Of a stretch of DNA of 64,000 nucleotides, positions 39,686 through 48,533 are shown in pieces (the first letter of the stretch is position 1; the number at the start of each line of letters is the position of its first letter). The stretch covers positions 105,399 through 169,398 of the forward strand of contig NZ_SLUI01000006.1 in NCBI RefSeq assembly GCF_004339805.1, given 5' to 3'. Both the position numbers and the translations under genes were made by a program. A model generated the notes under the pieces. That model saw only the letters and a program-made list of their open reading frames with translations. It did no database searches and was not told where the DNA came from. The DNA is from Anaerospora hongkongensis (GTDB lineage: Bacteria > Bacillota > Negativicutes > Sporomusales > DSM-15969).

Positions 39686-41341
39686 ATGGCAATGAAAACA
39701 TTCGATGACGTAAGCGACTTCGTAGCATCCCCCAAAATGTATTGGGTCATATTTCTGATTTCGTTTTTGGGCTATATGTTTTTTAATCAGGCCATACCCA
39801 TCACCGATCCGGTGGAATCGAACTATGCGCTTACAGCGAAAGAGATGGTGCTGACAGCGGACTGGGTGTCACCAAGGATTTATGGAAATGTCTGGTTTGA
39901 TAAGCCAGTATTTTTCTACTGGCTTACGGCCATAGCCTTTCAAATTTTTGGTTTTTCTGAATGGGCAGCACGTTTAATGCCAGCATTGTTTGCTTCTGCA
40001 GGATTAGTGTTGCTATACTGGTTTACAATCAAAACAACAACGCGAAGAACAGCGCTTTTGGCCATGATGATTATGGGAACATCCTTCGAGTATATTCTGT
40101 TGGCAAAGCTGGTTATTACTGATATGGTGTTCTTTGTATTTAATTGTGCTGCCCTGGGATTTTTTTACCTGGGGTATGTAAAAATGGATGGCACTAAGCG
40201 ATGGTATCTGGCAGCCTATGTCAGCATGGCGCTAGCTGTATTGACCAAAGGACCGATCGGTGCTTTGCTTCCTGGTCTGGTTATGCTGCTGGTTATCATG
40301 CTGCAGCGCAATTGGTCGGAACTCAAAGCAATGTTTCTGCCGACAGGCGTTTTGCTTTTTACCATTGTGGCGCTGCCCTGGTACGCTTCCATGTATACCT
40401 TGCACGGTATGGAGTTTATCAATAACTTTTTCGGTGTTCATAACTATCTTCGGGCAACTGTTTCCGAACACCCAAAGGATAATGTGAGCTACTATTATCT
40501 TGGCGTATTTGTGCTCAGTATGCTGCCTTGGTCGGCTCTGGCCATAAAAGCTTTGATCCAAGGATGCAAGGACTTGCGTTCCCAGAAGTCTCCACTGCTG
40601 TTATTCCTTTTCCTGTGGATAGCCGCTTATTTCGGATTTTATTCACTAATGGCGACTAAATACCTGACTTATACGTTTCCCATCCTCTTTCCCGTGGCAA
40701 TTCTAACGGCTATTCAACTTGAACGAATGCTTACGCAAAATAAAGCGTCAGCAATTTTCTACTGGATAGGGGTTCCAATGGCGCTGCTCATGTTTGTATA
40801 TTTGATTGCAGCTTATCGCTATCTGACAGGGTGGGAACTTAGTTTGGCTATAGTCAGTCTAGTACTGCTTCTGGTATTCAGCGCGTGGAAAGCAAGAAAC
40901 CGGACTGCGGTCGATGTTTTTAAATTGCTTTGTCTGTGCCAAATAGGATCATATATCATTCTTTCCCTGTTTATATTTCCTACCATAGCGGATAGCCGGT
41001 CTGGAAAAGGGATGGCAGAAAGTATGGTCGACATTGGAGCGGAGAAGATAGGGATGTACCAGTTTTACAGCACTTCGGCGGTTTTTTATAGCGGCAAGGT
41101 CGCAGTCAAGCTTACGCCGTCGAGCAAAGTGTCTTCACGTCAGGCGGAAGCGTTGGACTGGTCAAGCAAATACACCATGCCGACCCAGGAAGTAGCTGAT
41201 TTTGGGGCGAAGCCCCCATCCGATCGTCTGATCATTGTGGAGGATAAGCAAAGAGACCAGTTTCTGTTGGAGGCAGCTAAGTTTAAATATCAATTGTTAA
41301 AAAACAGTGAAGACTTTTCTTATTATTTAATTACGGAATAA
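39686..41341 (+). CDS. ArnT/FlmK-like glycosyltransferase 2 (PMT superfamily)
   Basis: A 551-aa paralogue of the preceding protein: T-D-P-V-E-S-N-Y-A-L-T-A-K-E-M and S-P-R-I-Y-G-N-V-W-F-D-K-P-V-F-F-Y-W align with it. The acidic residues are kept but the D-P-D-E-P loop is D-P-V-E-S. About 11-13 membrane helices and a C-terminal soluble domain follow. The divergence suggests a different sugar or acceptor site. GAAAGGA precedes ATG 39686. Confidence 0.87.
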   Translation: MAMKTFDDVSDFVASPKMYWVIFLISFLGYMFFNQAIPITDPVESNYALTAKEMVLTADWVSPRIYGNVWFDKPVFFYWLTAIAFQIFGFSEWAARLMPALFASAGLVLLYWFTIKTTTRRTALLAMMIMGTSFEYILLAKLVITDMVFFVFNCAALGFFYLGYVKMDGTKRWYLAAYVSMALAVLTKGPIGALLPGLVMLLVIMLQRNWSELKAMFLPTGVLLFTIVALPWYASMYTLHGMEFINNFFGVHNYLRATVSEHPKDNVSYYYLGVFVLSMLPWSALAIKALIQGCKDLRSQKSPLLLFLFLWIAAYFGFYSLMATKYLTYTFPILFPVAILTAIQLERMLTQNKASAIFYWIGVPMALLMFVYLIAAYRYLTGWELSLAIVSLVLLLVFSAWKARNRTAVDVFKLLCLCQIGSYIILSLFIFPTIADSRSGKGMAESMVDIGAEKIGMYQFYSTSAVFYSGKVAVKLTPSSKVSSRQAEALDWSSKYTMPTQEVADFGAKPPSDRLIIVEDKQRDQFLLEAAKFKYQLLKNSEDFSYYLITE

Positions 41342-41377
41342 GAGGCGTCGCTGATGCTGGATAAGGAGGGGATCTAG

Positions 41378-42070
41378 ATGAGAGTATTACTAGCCGAAGA
41401 TGATGCAAAGTTAGGAAAGTTAATCAAGCATATGCTGGAAAAATCGGGGGTCCAGGTTGACTGGGTGCAAAACGGGGATATGGCGCTGGAGTACGCGCTT
41501 TATGACCCTTATGATGTAGTCATCTTGGATTGGATGATGCCCGGTCAAACCGGCGTTGCCGTCTGTGATCAACTGCGTAAACGGGGTTATCACGGCGCTG
41601 TTTTGATGTTGACAGCAAAAGACGCTGTTGATGACCGGGTGCTGGGGTTGGATACGGGAGCTGATGATTACTTTGTGAAGCCATTCGAGTTTGCGGAGTT
41701 GTTTGCCAGGATACGTGCTTTAGCTAGGCGCAGTAGAGTGAGACTAGAGGACGATATTTTGCAGGTCGGCAACTTAGTCTTTAATGGTCTGACACATTGT
41801 GTGCGACGGGGCGATACGGAAGTACAGCTTACCAGTCGCGAATTTCAACTGCTCGATCTGCTGGTCCGCAATCAGGAGCGCGTAATTCCTCGTGAAGTTA
41901 TTTTAGAGAGAATATGGGGATTGGAAAACGATGTTTCTTCGAACAACCTGGATGCCTATGTACGTCTGTTACGGCGAAAGCTGAGTCCTTTTGAGGATGT
42001 TGTCGTCATACAAACTATTCGGGGCGTTGGCTATAAGCTGGAGGTTCAAGATGTTTACGCAAATTCGTAA
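41378..42070 (+). CDS. OmpR/PhoP-family response regulator
   Basis: A 230-aa two-domain regulator. The receiver domain has the acidic E-D-D pocket at 7-9, the phospho-acceptor D51 in V-V-I-L-D-W-M-M-P-G and K102 in V-K-P-F. The winged-helix domain (about 130-225) has the L-T-S-R-E-F-Q-L-L-D-L-L motif and R-G-V-G-Y. The regulator follows the transferase genes in the same operon and overlaps its kinase by 20 bp. It is the natural candidate for binding the three 11-bp-period direct repeats in this island. Confidence 0.93.
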   Translation: MRVLLAEDDAKLGKLIKHMLEKSGVQVDWVQNGDMALEYALYDPYDVVILDWMMPGQTGVAVCDQLRKRGYHGAVLMLTAKDAVDDRVLGLDTGADDYFVKPFEFAELFARIRALARRSRVRLEDDILQVGNLVFNGLTHCVRRGDTEVQLTSREFQLLDLLVRNQERVIPREVILERIWGLENDVSSNNLDAYVRLLRRKLSPFEDVVVIQTIRGVGYKLEVQDVYANS

Positions 42071-43346
42071 CAGGTTAACTCTTCGGTATGCGATGGTTAT
42101 GATGTTGCTGATGATGGCGTTTATTGTTACAAGTTCTGCTGGTCTGCTCTGGATTCTTTATCAGGAAGAACGGCAGGACCTTCGGTCTTTCGCGGAAGAA
42201 GAGGCCAGAGAACAAGCGGGGATGTATAAAGAAAAGACTGGCTTTTTTCAACTGCCATCGAAGGAAACTGAGGATCTCGACCATGGTGCAAAGATTTTTT
42301 ATTATGTTTTTGATACCAATAGCCAGTTGGCTGCTTCCGAGGAACCATCACATGTAATTCGGGATGGTGTGCTACGTATTATCCACAATTGGGACGCAGC
42401 GGATGGAGAAGCTAAGCTGAAGAAATTTCGTCTTCCTAATGGAGACAGAGCCGTAGTCATGTTATGTGGCATGAAAATATACGATGGCTCCCAACTGCTG
42501 GGCACTGTTTTTGTGGGGGAAGATATCAGCGCGTATTATCACATGCTAAAAATGCTATTAATTATGATGGTGATACTCTCCCTTGTTTTTCTGATCATTG
42601 CTGCTTTTGCCGGACACTTTCTGGCAGGGAAGGCAATGGTTCCCATTAAGCAAGCTTTTTCCCGGCAACGTGAGTTTGTCGCTGATGCCTCTCATGAACT
42701 GCGTACTCCGCTTAGCATTATCCAGACTTCCGTAGAGGCGGTGCAAATTGATAATGATCAAAAGCTATCGCCATTCTCTACTCAAGTGCTTGATGACTTG
42801 AAAAATGAAGTCCGCAGGATGACTAGACTTGTTAACGACTTATTAACTCTCGCAAGGGCCGATGCTGGAGCAACCAATATTATAAAAGAGAAGTTCGATT
42901 TGATTGCCGTGGCAGAGCCGCTGATTCGTTCAGTACAACCGTTAGCGGCGATGAAGGGGCTTACTTTGGCAATGAGTGGTGATGAACCGCTTCCTATTAT
43001 GGCCGACCGCGAAAGAATAAGCCAACTGCTTTTGATTCTGGTTGATAATGCAATTAAATATACGCCTGCCGGCGGCAAGGTGGAGGTTTCGCTCAAAAGG
43101 ACAGCAACTCCGAAAGCAGCAGTTACGATTGCCGTGCACGATACGGGGGAAGGCATTCCCGAAAAAGACCTAAAGCTAATCTTCGAGCGGTTTTACAGAA
43201 TCGATAAGGCAAGATCGCGGGAAGAAGGTGGTACTGGCCTTGGACTGTCTATTGCCAAGTGGATCGTGGATGTCCATGGCGGAAAAATAAAAGTGGAAAG
43301 CACCCCAGGGAAAGGAAGTTCCTTTATCGTTAGTTTACCGCAGTAA
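42051..43346 (+). CDS. Sensor histidine kinase (PhoQ/BaeS-like)
   Basis: A 431-aa kinase with two membrane helices (about 13-36 and 165-192) enclosing a periplasmic sensor domain of about 130 residues. The HisKA box has H215 in D-A-S-H-E-L-R-T-P. The catalytic domain has the N box (D-N-A-I-K-Y-T), G1 (D-T-G-E-G-I-P) and G2 (G-G-T-G-L-G-L-S). ATG 42051 lies inside the end of the regulator gene. The sensor may detect cations or envelope-active peptides, as PhoQ does; no metal cluster is obvious. Confidence 0.93.
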   Translation: MFTQIRNRLTLRYAMVMMLLMMAFIVTSSAGLLWILYQEERQDLRSFAEEEAREQAGMYKEKTGFFQLPSKETEDLDHGAKIFYYVFDTNSQLAASEEPSHVIRDGVLRIIHNWDAADGEAKLKKFRLPNGDRAVVMLCGMKIYDGSQLLGTVFVGEDISAYYHMLKMLLIMMVILSLVFLIIAAFAGHFLAGKAMVPIKQAFSRQREFVADASHELRTPLSIIQTSVEAVQIDNDQKLSPFSTQVLDDLKNEVRRMTRLVNDLLTLARADAGATNIIKEKFDLIAVAEPLIRSVQPLAAMKGLTLAMSGDEPLPIMADRERISQLLLILVDNAIKYTPAGGKVEVSLKRTATPKAAVTIAVHDTGEGIPEKDLKLIFERFYRIDKARSREEGGTGLGLSIAKWIVDVHGGKIKVESTPGKGSSFIVSLPQ

Positions 43347-43400
43347 TATATTCACCTATTTTTAGCCCTTGAGCTAATCAATAAAAGGAGGAAATTAACT

Positions 43401-43732
43401 ATGATCAAATATCTTGCTACTCAAGTCCAAAATATTGTGCTTGCCCACAAAAAGAAATTGTATGGTATCGTAGTGCTGGCTGCCATGCTTGGTATATTTG
43501 CTGTTGGTGCACACGTCATGTTTCAAGTACGCGGAGTGGTTACAAGTGTTGGCAACAATAATATTACCGTGGCCAATTTCTTTAGGACTCAAACAGTGAT
43601 CTTTCCGGGTCAGCGGTAAATATCGCTGATATTAAAATCGGAGACAAAGTGAAGGTTCAGAAGAATCTCTACGGTAATATTCTTTATGCCCGGATTGCTT
43701 CGGACAAAGACCGCGCACATGATGATGATTAA
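43401..43732 (+). pseudogene. Frameshifted small membrane-anchored protein (DUF5666-like)
   Basis: ATG 43401, with a good AGGAGG site, opens a 72-aa frame with a membrane anchor (I-V-V-L-A-A-M-L-G-I-F-A-V-G-A) and V-R-G-V-V-T-S-V-G-N-N-N-I-T-V, which stops early at 43619. The -1 frame continues from about 43598 with D-L-S-G-S-A-V-N-I-A-D-I-K-I-G-D-K-V-K-V and ends at 43732. Together they give a coherent product of about 110 aa. One lost base near 43597 explains the break; a sequencing error is equally possible. No slippery heptamer is present. Confidence 0.65.
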
Positions 43733-43810
43733 CAAGCCTATAGTAAAAATGCGAAAAGTAGGCTTGGCAATTTAGTGGAACAATGTAACTAATGCGTCAT
43801 AGGAGGAGGT

Positions 43811-45466
43811 ATGATGTCAGATTCCTATGAGGTAAATAGCAAAACGAGGACTGAGAATGTGAAGGAGGAAAACAGCCAACAAGAAAGCAGGGGCAGCCAA
43901 TTTTTTAAGGGCACGCTTATCCTGACAGCCGCAGGCATAGTGGTTAAAGGAATCGGCAGTCTAAACTGGATTTTTTTATCCCGCGTATTGGGTGGCGAAG
44001 GCATTGGCATTTATCAAATGGCTTTCCCGTTATATCTTTTGGCTTTAAGCATTTCGTCTGCTGGCATTCCGGTGGCTATCTCTATTATCACCGCAGAAAA
44101 AGTAGCTTATCGGGATTACCGGGGTGCTACTCGCGTTTTTCATCTGTCTTTCATTCTGCTAATTGTTACCGGTCTCGTCCTAAGCTTGTTGCTTTATTTT
44201 GGAGCCGGTTGGCTGATTGAGCAGCGGATCATTCGCGACCCACGGGCGTACTATTCGCTTATTGCCCTGTCGCCAGCGATATTTCTGGTTACCCTCATTT
44301 CCAGTTTTCGCGGCTATCTCCAGGGATGGCAGCTCATGACGCCGACGGCCGTTTCACAGATTGTCGAGCAGCTCTTTAGAGTAGCCGCCATGCTCGTCTT
44401 TGCCAGCCTTTTACTGCCCAAGGGCTTGGCGTTCGCCGCCGGCGGCGCCAGCCTGGGAGCCGGTGCGGGGGCAGCTGCTGCCCTTGTAGTACTGGCTTAC
44501 TATTATCTCCGTTTAAAAAGGTATAGCCATCCAAAGATCCAAACCGAGGCTGTGCCAGTTCACCAGGAAAGAGGCGCGGCTCTTATCCGGCGTATCGCGA
44601 AGCTGGCGTTGCCGGTGTCATTGTCAAGCATCATGCTGCCGCTGGTGGCAAACCTAGACCTACTGGTTGTGCCGCTGAGGCTGGAGAAGGCGGGGTATTC
44701 GGTCGAGCAAGCGACTGAACTGTTTGGCTATTTGACTGGTATGGCTGTGCCGTTGGTTAATTTAGCGACGCTTTTAACCGCCGCTCTGGCTACCAGCCTT
44801 GTGCCTACGATTTCTCGCGTCCATTCGCTTGGTGCAAGTCAGGACATTTTTTATCGTACAGCTGGTGCCATGCGGCTAGCTAATATCGCAACAATTCCTT
44901 TTGGCGTGATGCTATGGGTGTTGGCTAAACCGGTGTTGAGCGTAATCTACCACGCTCCCGGCGCGGCTGAAGCCACTCGGGTACTGGCGGGCGGCGTATT
45001 CCTGCTTGGCATTCACCAGGTTACCACGGGTGTTCTGCAAGGATTGGGACGCACGTCAATTCCGGTGATTAACATGGGAGTATCCGCTCTGGTTAAGGTT
45101 GTTCTCAACTGGACACTCACAGCCATACCCGCTCTCGGTATACAGGGGGCTGCCTGGGCAACTTTGGTTGATATCGGTATTGCAGCCGCCTTGAATTTAT
45201 ATTTCGTCCACCGTTATACCGGCTTTTTTCTTAATGCCGGTGACTTATTAAAGAATATCGGCGCGGCGATAGTCATGGGAGGAGTGATGTATTTTTTATA
45301 TGATCCGCTGGTAGCCATAGCGCAGAGTGAATTGTTGGTAATTGGGTTAACTGCGTTAGGCGGCGGCCTCGCTTATGGGGGAATTATGATTGTTACCGGT
45401 GGCCTCACCAAGAGAGACGTCGAAAGGATTCCCTACATTGGCGCTATTCTAAAAAAGTGCTTGTAG
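43811..45466 (+). CDS. MOP-superfamily flippase (SpoVB/MurJ-like)
   Basis: A 551-aa protein with about 14 membrane helices. It begins with a hydrophilic tail (1-35), then G-T-L-I-L-T-A-A-G-I-V-V-K-G-I-G, S-R-V-L-G-G-E-G-I-G-I-Y-Q-M-A, and S-S-F-R-G-Y-L-Q-G near 168, a signature of SpoVB/YtgP proteins that move lipid-linked precursors across the membrane. In spore formers SpoVB serves cortex synthesis. Here it could also serve the envelope island, though no operator repeat precedes it. Confidence 0.85.
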   Translation: MMSDSYEVNSKTRTENVKEENSQQESRGSQFFKGTLILTAAGIVVKGIGSLNWIFLSRVLGGEGIGIYQMAFPLYLLALSISSAGIPVAISIITAEKVAYRDYRGATRVFHLSFILLIVTGLVLSLLLYFGAGWLIEQRIIRDPRAYYSLIALSPAIFLVTLISSFRGYLQGWQLMTPTAVSQIVEQLFRVAAMLVFASLLLPKGLAFAAGGASLGAGAGAAAALVVLAYYYLRLKRYSHPKIQTEAVPVHQERGAALIRRIAKLALPVSLSSIMLPLVANLDLLVVPLRLEKAGYSVEQATELFGYLTGMAVPLVNLATLLTAALATSLVPTISRVHSLGASQDIFYRTAGAMRLANIATIPFGVMLWVLAKPVLSVIYHAPGAAEATRVLAGGVFLLGIHQVTTGVLQGLGRTSIPVINMGVSALVKVVLNWTLTAIPALGIQGAAWATLVDIGIAAALNLYFVHRYTGFFLNAGDLLKNIGAAIVMGGVMYFLYDPLVAIAQSELLVIGLTALGGGLAYGGIMIVTGGLTKRDVERIPYIGAILKKCL

Positions 45467-45484
45467 TATCGTAGGGGGATGAAT

Positions 45485-45916
45485 ATGGAGAAGCTTTGGC
45501 TAGTATTCGGATTGTTATCCGCTATCATGGCGGCGCTAGTAGCGGTATTCGGCAAAATCGGCTTGCAATCGGTTGATGCCAATACCGCCACGGCTATCAG
45601 ATCAGTCATTATGGCGGTTTTTTTGATTCTAGTTGTTGTGTGCCAGGGGAACTTAGCGGAAATCCCGGCAATCATCGCTGATAAAAAAGCTATAACCTAT
45701 ATAGCCCTTAGTGGTGTTGCCGGAGCGCTGTCCTGGTTGTTTTATTTTCTGGCCCTCAAATTCGGCAATGTATCCCAGGTTGCGCCCATCGATAAGTTGA
45801 GCGTTGTAATCGCTACTATCATAGCCGTTAGTTTATTGGGGGAAAAGATCAGTATGCTAGGTGGTATCGGCGTTGCTTTGATTGCGTTGGGGGCGGTACT
45901 CGTGGCGTTGGGGTAA
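45485..45916 (+). CDS. EamA-family half transporter
   Basis: A 143-aa membrane protein with five hydrophobic helices making a single EamA domain, half the size of usual DMT exporters. A-V-F-G-K-I-G-L-Q and L-F-Y-F-L-A-L-K-F-G-N-V-S-Q-V-A-P-I-D-K-L are typical. ArnE/ArnF are comparable half-size proteins that flip Und-P-aminoarabinose, so a related role is conceivable. It would function as a dimer. ATG 45485 is preferred over ATG 45479 because the GTAGGGGG site abuts the latter. Confidence 0.8.
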   Translation: MEKLWLVFGLLSAIMAALVAVFGKIGLQSVDANTATAIRSVIMAVFLILVVVCQGNLAEIPAIIADKKAITYIALSGVAGALSWLFYFLALKFGNVSQVAPIDKLSVVIATIIAVSLLGEKISMLGGIGVALIALGAVLVALG

Positions 45917-45977
45917 TTTGTTCTTCAGATAAGGAAATACTTCGTGACTATTTATTAAAAGGGAGCGTGACGTAGGT

Positions 45978-46796
45978 ATGTTATGGCATATTGCAATTAC
46001 TCTTGGAATTGTGCAAGGTATTGGCGAATTTTTGCCTATATCCAGTTCAGCGCACTTAATTCTTACACGTTGGTTTTTTGACTGGGACCCTATTATTCAG
46101 TATTTAGGTGAAAACACGGATATAGTCTTAGATGTGGCCCTCCATGTAGGAACACTAATAGCAGTGTTGATCTATTTTTTCCGGGATTGGCTGCAACTGC
46201 TTACACATGGTCTATCTAAGGGGATGAAGACGCAAGAGGGGAAAATGTTTTGGTATCTCGTGGCGGCTACCATTCCCGGAGGGATCGCGGGACTTGCTTT
46301 GGAATCAGTGATTGAGCATTTTATTCGATCGCAGATACTGATTATTGCGGCGGGTATAGCGGTTATGGGTATTATTCTTTACTATGTTGACAAAAAAGCA
46401 ACTCAAATCGTTAGTTTTGAAGAAATCACTTTTAAACAGGCAATTTTGATTGGCGTCGCCCAGGCGTTGGCCTTAATTCCTGGAGTATCCCGTTCAGGAA
46501 TTACGATGACTACAGGACGATTGTTAGGCTTTACACGGGAAGCGGCCGCCAAGTTTTCTTTTCTATTGGCCACGCCGATTATTGCTGGGGCAGCATTAAA
46601 GCAAGCTCCTGGCATCATTCATAACATTGCCAATCCCTTGTTTTTGGTTGGAGCCATCACATCAGCTATAGTAGGTCTTATCAGTATTAGTTTTTTGCTC
46701 AAATACCTTCAAACACATAATTTTGCTATATTTGCAGTATATAGGTTAGCAATAGCGGCACTCACAGTTATCGTCTATGTAGTCCGGGGAGCATAG
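45978..46796 (+). CDS. uppP: Undecaprenyl-diphosphatase (UppP/BacA)
   Basis: A 272-aa integral membrane pyrophosphatase with the family signatures G-I-V-Q-G-I-G-E-F-L-P-I-S-S-S-A-H near residue 9 and P-G-V-S-R-S-G near 170. It converts undecaprenyl pyrophosphate to undecaprenyl phosphate, the carrier used by the transferases upstream, and loss or gain affects bacitracin resistance. GGGAGCG precedes ATG 45978. Confidence 0.95.
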   Translation: MLWHIAITLGIVQGIGEFLPISSSAHLILTRWFFDWDPIIQYLGENTDIVLDVALHVGTLIAVLIYFFRDWLQLLTHGLSKGMKTQEGKMFWYLVAATIPGGIAGLALESVIEHFIRSQILIIAAGIAVMGIILYYVDKKATQIVSFEEITFKQAILIGVAQALALIPGVSRSGITMTTGRLLGFTREAAAKFSFLLATPIIAGAALKQAPGIIHNIANPLFLVGAITSAIVGLISISFLLKYLQTHNFAIFAVYRLAIAALTVIVYVVRGA

Positions 46797-46867
46797 ATAA
46801 ACTCATGATTAGTTAGGCATAGTTGCTACATTATATTATTAATCGATATCGGGAAGGGGGAAGCGCT

Positions 46868-48025
46868 TTGCGGGGAAAATCATTAGTCATTACATTACTT
46901 CTAATCTTCCTGTTAAGCATACAGGTTCTTGTGACTGCGAATAATGATAGGGACGATGAGCCACCAAGCATTTTTTCTCATAAAGACATTCAAATTGAGC
47001 CCCATCACCAAATTGAAAGGCTCTTAGTATCAAGTGCCAATGCTGTTGTCGCGGGAAGGATAATGGAAGGGGCTATAATCGTCGATGGTAATTTGACTGT
47101 CTTGCCTGGTGCAGAGATCCACGGTAAGATCATTATACTGGGTGGACAACTTACCAATTACTCAGGCAATGATTTTGAGGAAGTTCCATGGGTCGTTTCT
47201 CCTTCGAAATCGCCATTTACCAGGATTGTCCTTGGTGGACTAATGCTTCTTGTCGTTGCCAGTCTTATTGTGATACCGTATTTGTTGTGGCTGATTTTTC
47301 ATTTTGCAAGCCGTTTCCCGACCTTCGTGCATATTAAAGATCGTCTACTAGAAATACGGAACCGGTGGCCCTTTTTTTACATAGCCATAACACTTGTTGT
47401 CAGTGCGGCCATGCTAATTCTGTTTGGGGTGCTTGCTTGGAAGACCATATTCCGACAAGCGACTGGAATATTTGATAGTGCTTTTATCGGGCTGATTCGT
47501 TATTTTGCGAGTTCTGAATTAGATCGAATAATGATAACAATAACGAATCTTGGGTTCGGTTTTTCCTACGGAGTTATAGTGTTTATTACGATCTCAACAT
47601 TAGTTGCCTTGCGACGTTGGATTGAGCTTAAAGGATTGACCATTTGTCTATTAGGTGGATCTGCTTTAAATGAAATGTTAAAACGCGTGTTTGAACGTGC
47701 CCGGCCGGAAGCTTTTCAAATAGTAGCTGAGTCAGGATTTAGTTTTCCGAGCGGACATGCAATGGTATCGTTATGTTTTTATGGCATAGTAGCTTTTCTT
47801 ATTGTTCGAAAGCGATCTTTGCATTGGCGTATTGCGGGAGCTATTATTGCGGTGCTATTGATATTAGCCATAGGAATAAGTAGAATTTACTTGGGGGTTC
47901 ATTACCCAAGTGATGTCATAGCGGGATATGTCGCTGGCGCAACTTGGTTAGGTTTCTCTATTTCATTAATCATGTGGTGGGAACAAGAACGCGAACGAAA
48001 ACAGAAGGATAGTAAGATTACATAA
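46868..48025 (+). CDS. Membrane protein fusing a short polymer-forming-like segment to a PAP2 phosphatase
   Basis: About 385 aa. An N-terminal signal or anchor helix (residues 4-22) is followed by a small domain with V-V-A-G-R-I-M-E-G-A-I-I-V-D-G-N-L-T-V-L-P-G-A-E-I-H-G-K, a beta-helix-like pattern seen in bactofilin-type proteins. The rest is a PAP2 membrane phosphatase with complete motifs: K-R-V-F-E-R-A-R-P, F-P-S-G-H and S-R-I-Y-L-G-V-H-Y-P-S-D. It may act on undecaprenyl pyrophosphate or lipid A phosphate. TTG 46868 follows GGGAAGGGGG and is preferred to an upstream in-frame TTG at 46823. Confidence 0.78.
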   Translation: MRGKSLVITLLLIFLLSIQVLVTANNDRDDEPPSIFSHKDIQIEPHHQIERLLVSSANAVVAGRIMEGAIIVDGNLTVLPGAEIHGKIIILGGQLTNYSGNDFEEVPWVVSPSKSPFTRIVLGGLMLLVVASLIVIPYLLWLIFHFASRFPTFVHIKDRLLEIRNRWPFFYIAITLVVSAAMLILFGVLAWKTIFRQATGIFDSAFIGLIRYFASSELDRIMITITNLGFGFSYGVIVFITISTLVALRRWIELKGLTICLLGGSALNEMLKRVFERARPEAFQIVAESGFSFPSGHAMVSLCFYGIVAFLIVRKRSLHWRIAGAIIAVLLILAIGISRIYLGVHYPSDVIAGYVAGATWLGFSISLIMWWEQERERKQKDSKIT

Positions 48026-48147
48026 AAAATAACCTGATAAGTATCTTTGATATGGAATAATAAAGGAAAAGGCCTTAATTGTGTTTTCTTTTCATACCTT
48101 ATGTTAACTCGATGCACGTGGAGTGTGTGGCAAAGTTGATAAGAAAA

Positions 48148-48190
48148 CACATCCCATGAAGCCAGGCGGATCCTGGATTCATGGGATGTG
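48148..48190 (-). terminator. Large hairpin in a gene-free stretch
   Basis: CACATCCCATGAA pairs perfectly with its complement around an inner CCAGG/CCTGG. Read on the minus strand it is followed by TTTTCTT, so it could terminate antisense transcription. The stretch 48,026-48,311 holds nothing else I can support. Confidence 0.4.
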
Positions 48191-48311
48191 GGAATTGTGG
48201 AATATGTTCTCTCGGAAGTAAAAAGAAAAAATGCAATATATTTCCAACTATAGTTTATGGAGAAAAAGGTAGCATAAAAGCCGGCCACAGTAAAGGGCGG
48301 TGACATAGGAT

Positions 48312-48355
48312 AACAAGCACCGGTGCCGCCGTTTGAGGTGGTATCGGTGCTTGTT
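48312..48355 (+). terminator. Strong intrinsic terminator
   Basis: AACAAGCACCG and CGGTGCTTGTT anchor a stem of about 19 bp with few mismatches, followed by CTTTATT. It closes the region after the PAP2 fusion gene. The stretch to 48,533 shows only AT-rich DNA, probably the promoter of the next gene. Confidence 0.75.
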
Positions 48356-48533
48356 CTTTATTGTTGAATTATCGACATGATTAGTGAAATTATGCTTCGT
48401 GATAAAATGTATGCATGAAATGAAAAAAGCTCACAATTAAGATAGTTTACCTCTATGGGATTCGATATTTTTTACATGCAAAAGTCGAGTATTGCCAAAG
48501 CAGCTTTGATATGATGTAGAAGCGAAGGGAGGG

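Noticed and set aside
48148..48190. Another REP/MITE copy
   Set aside because: The palindrome shares no sequence with the RAYT ends (GGGGTCAGGCTTGA) and has no second copy in the window.
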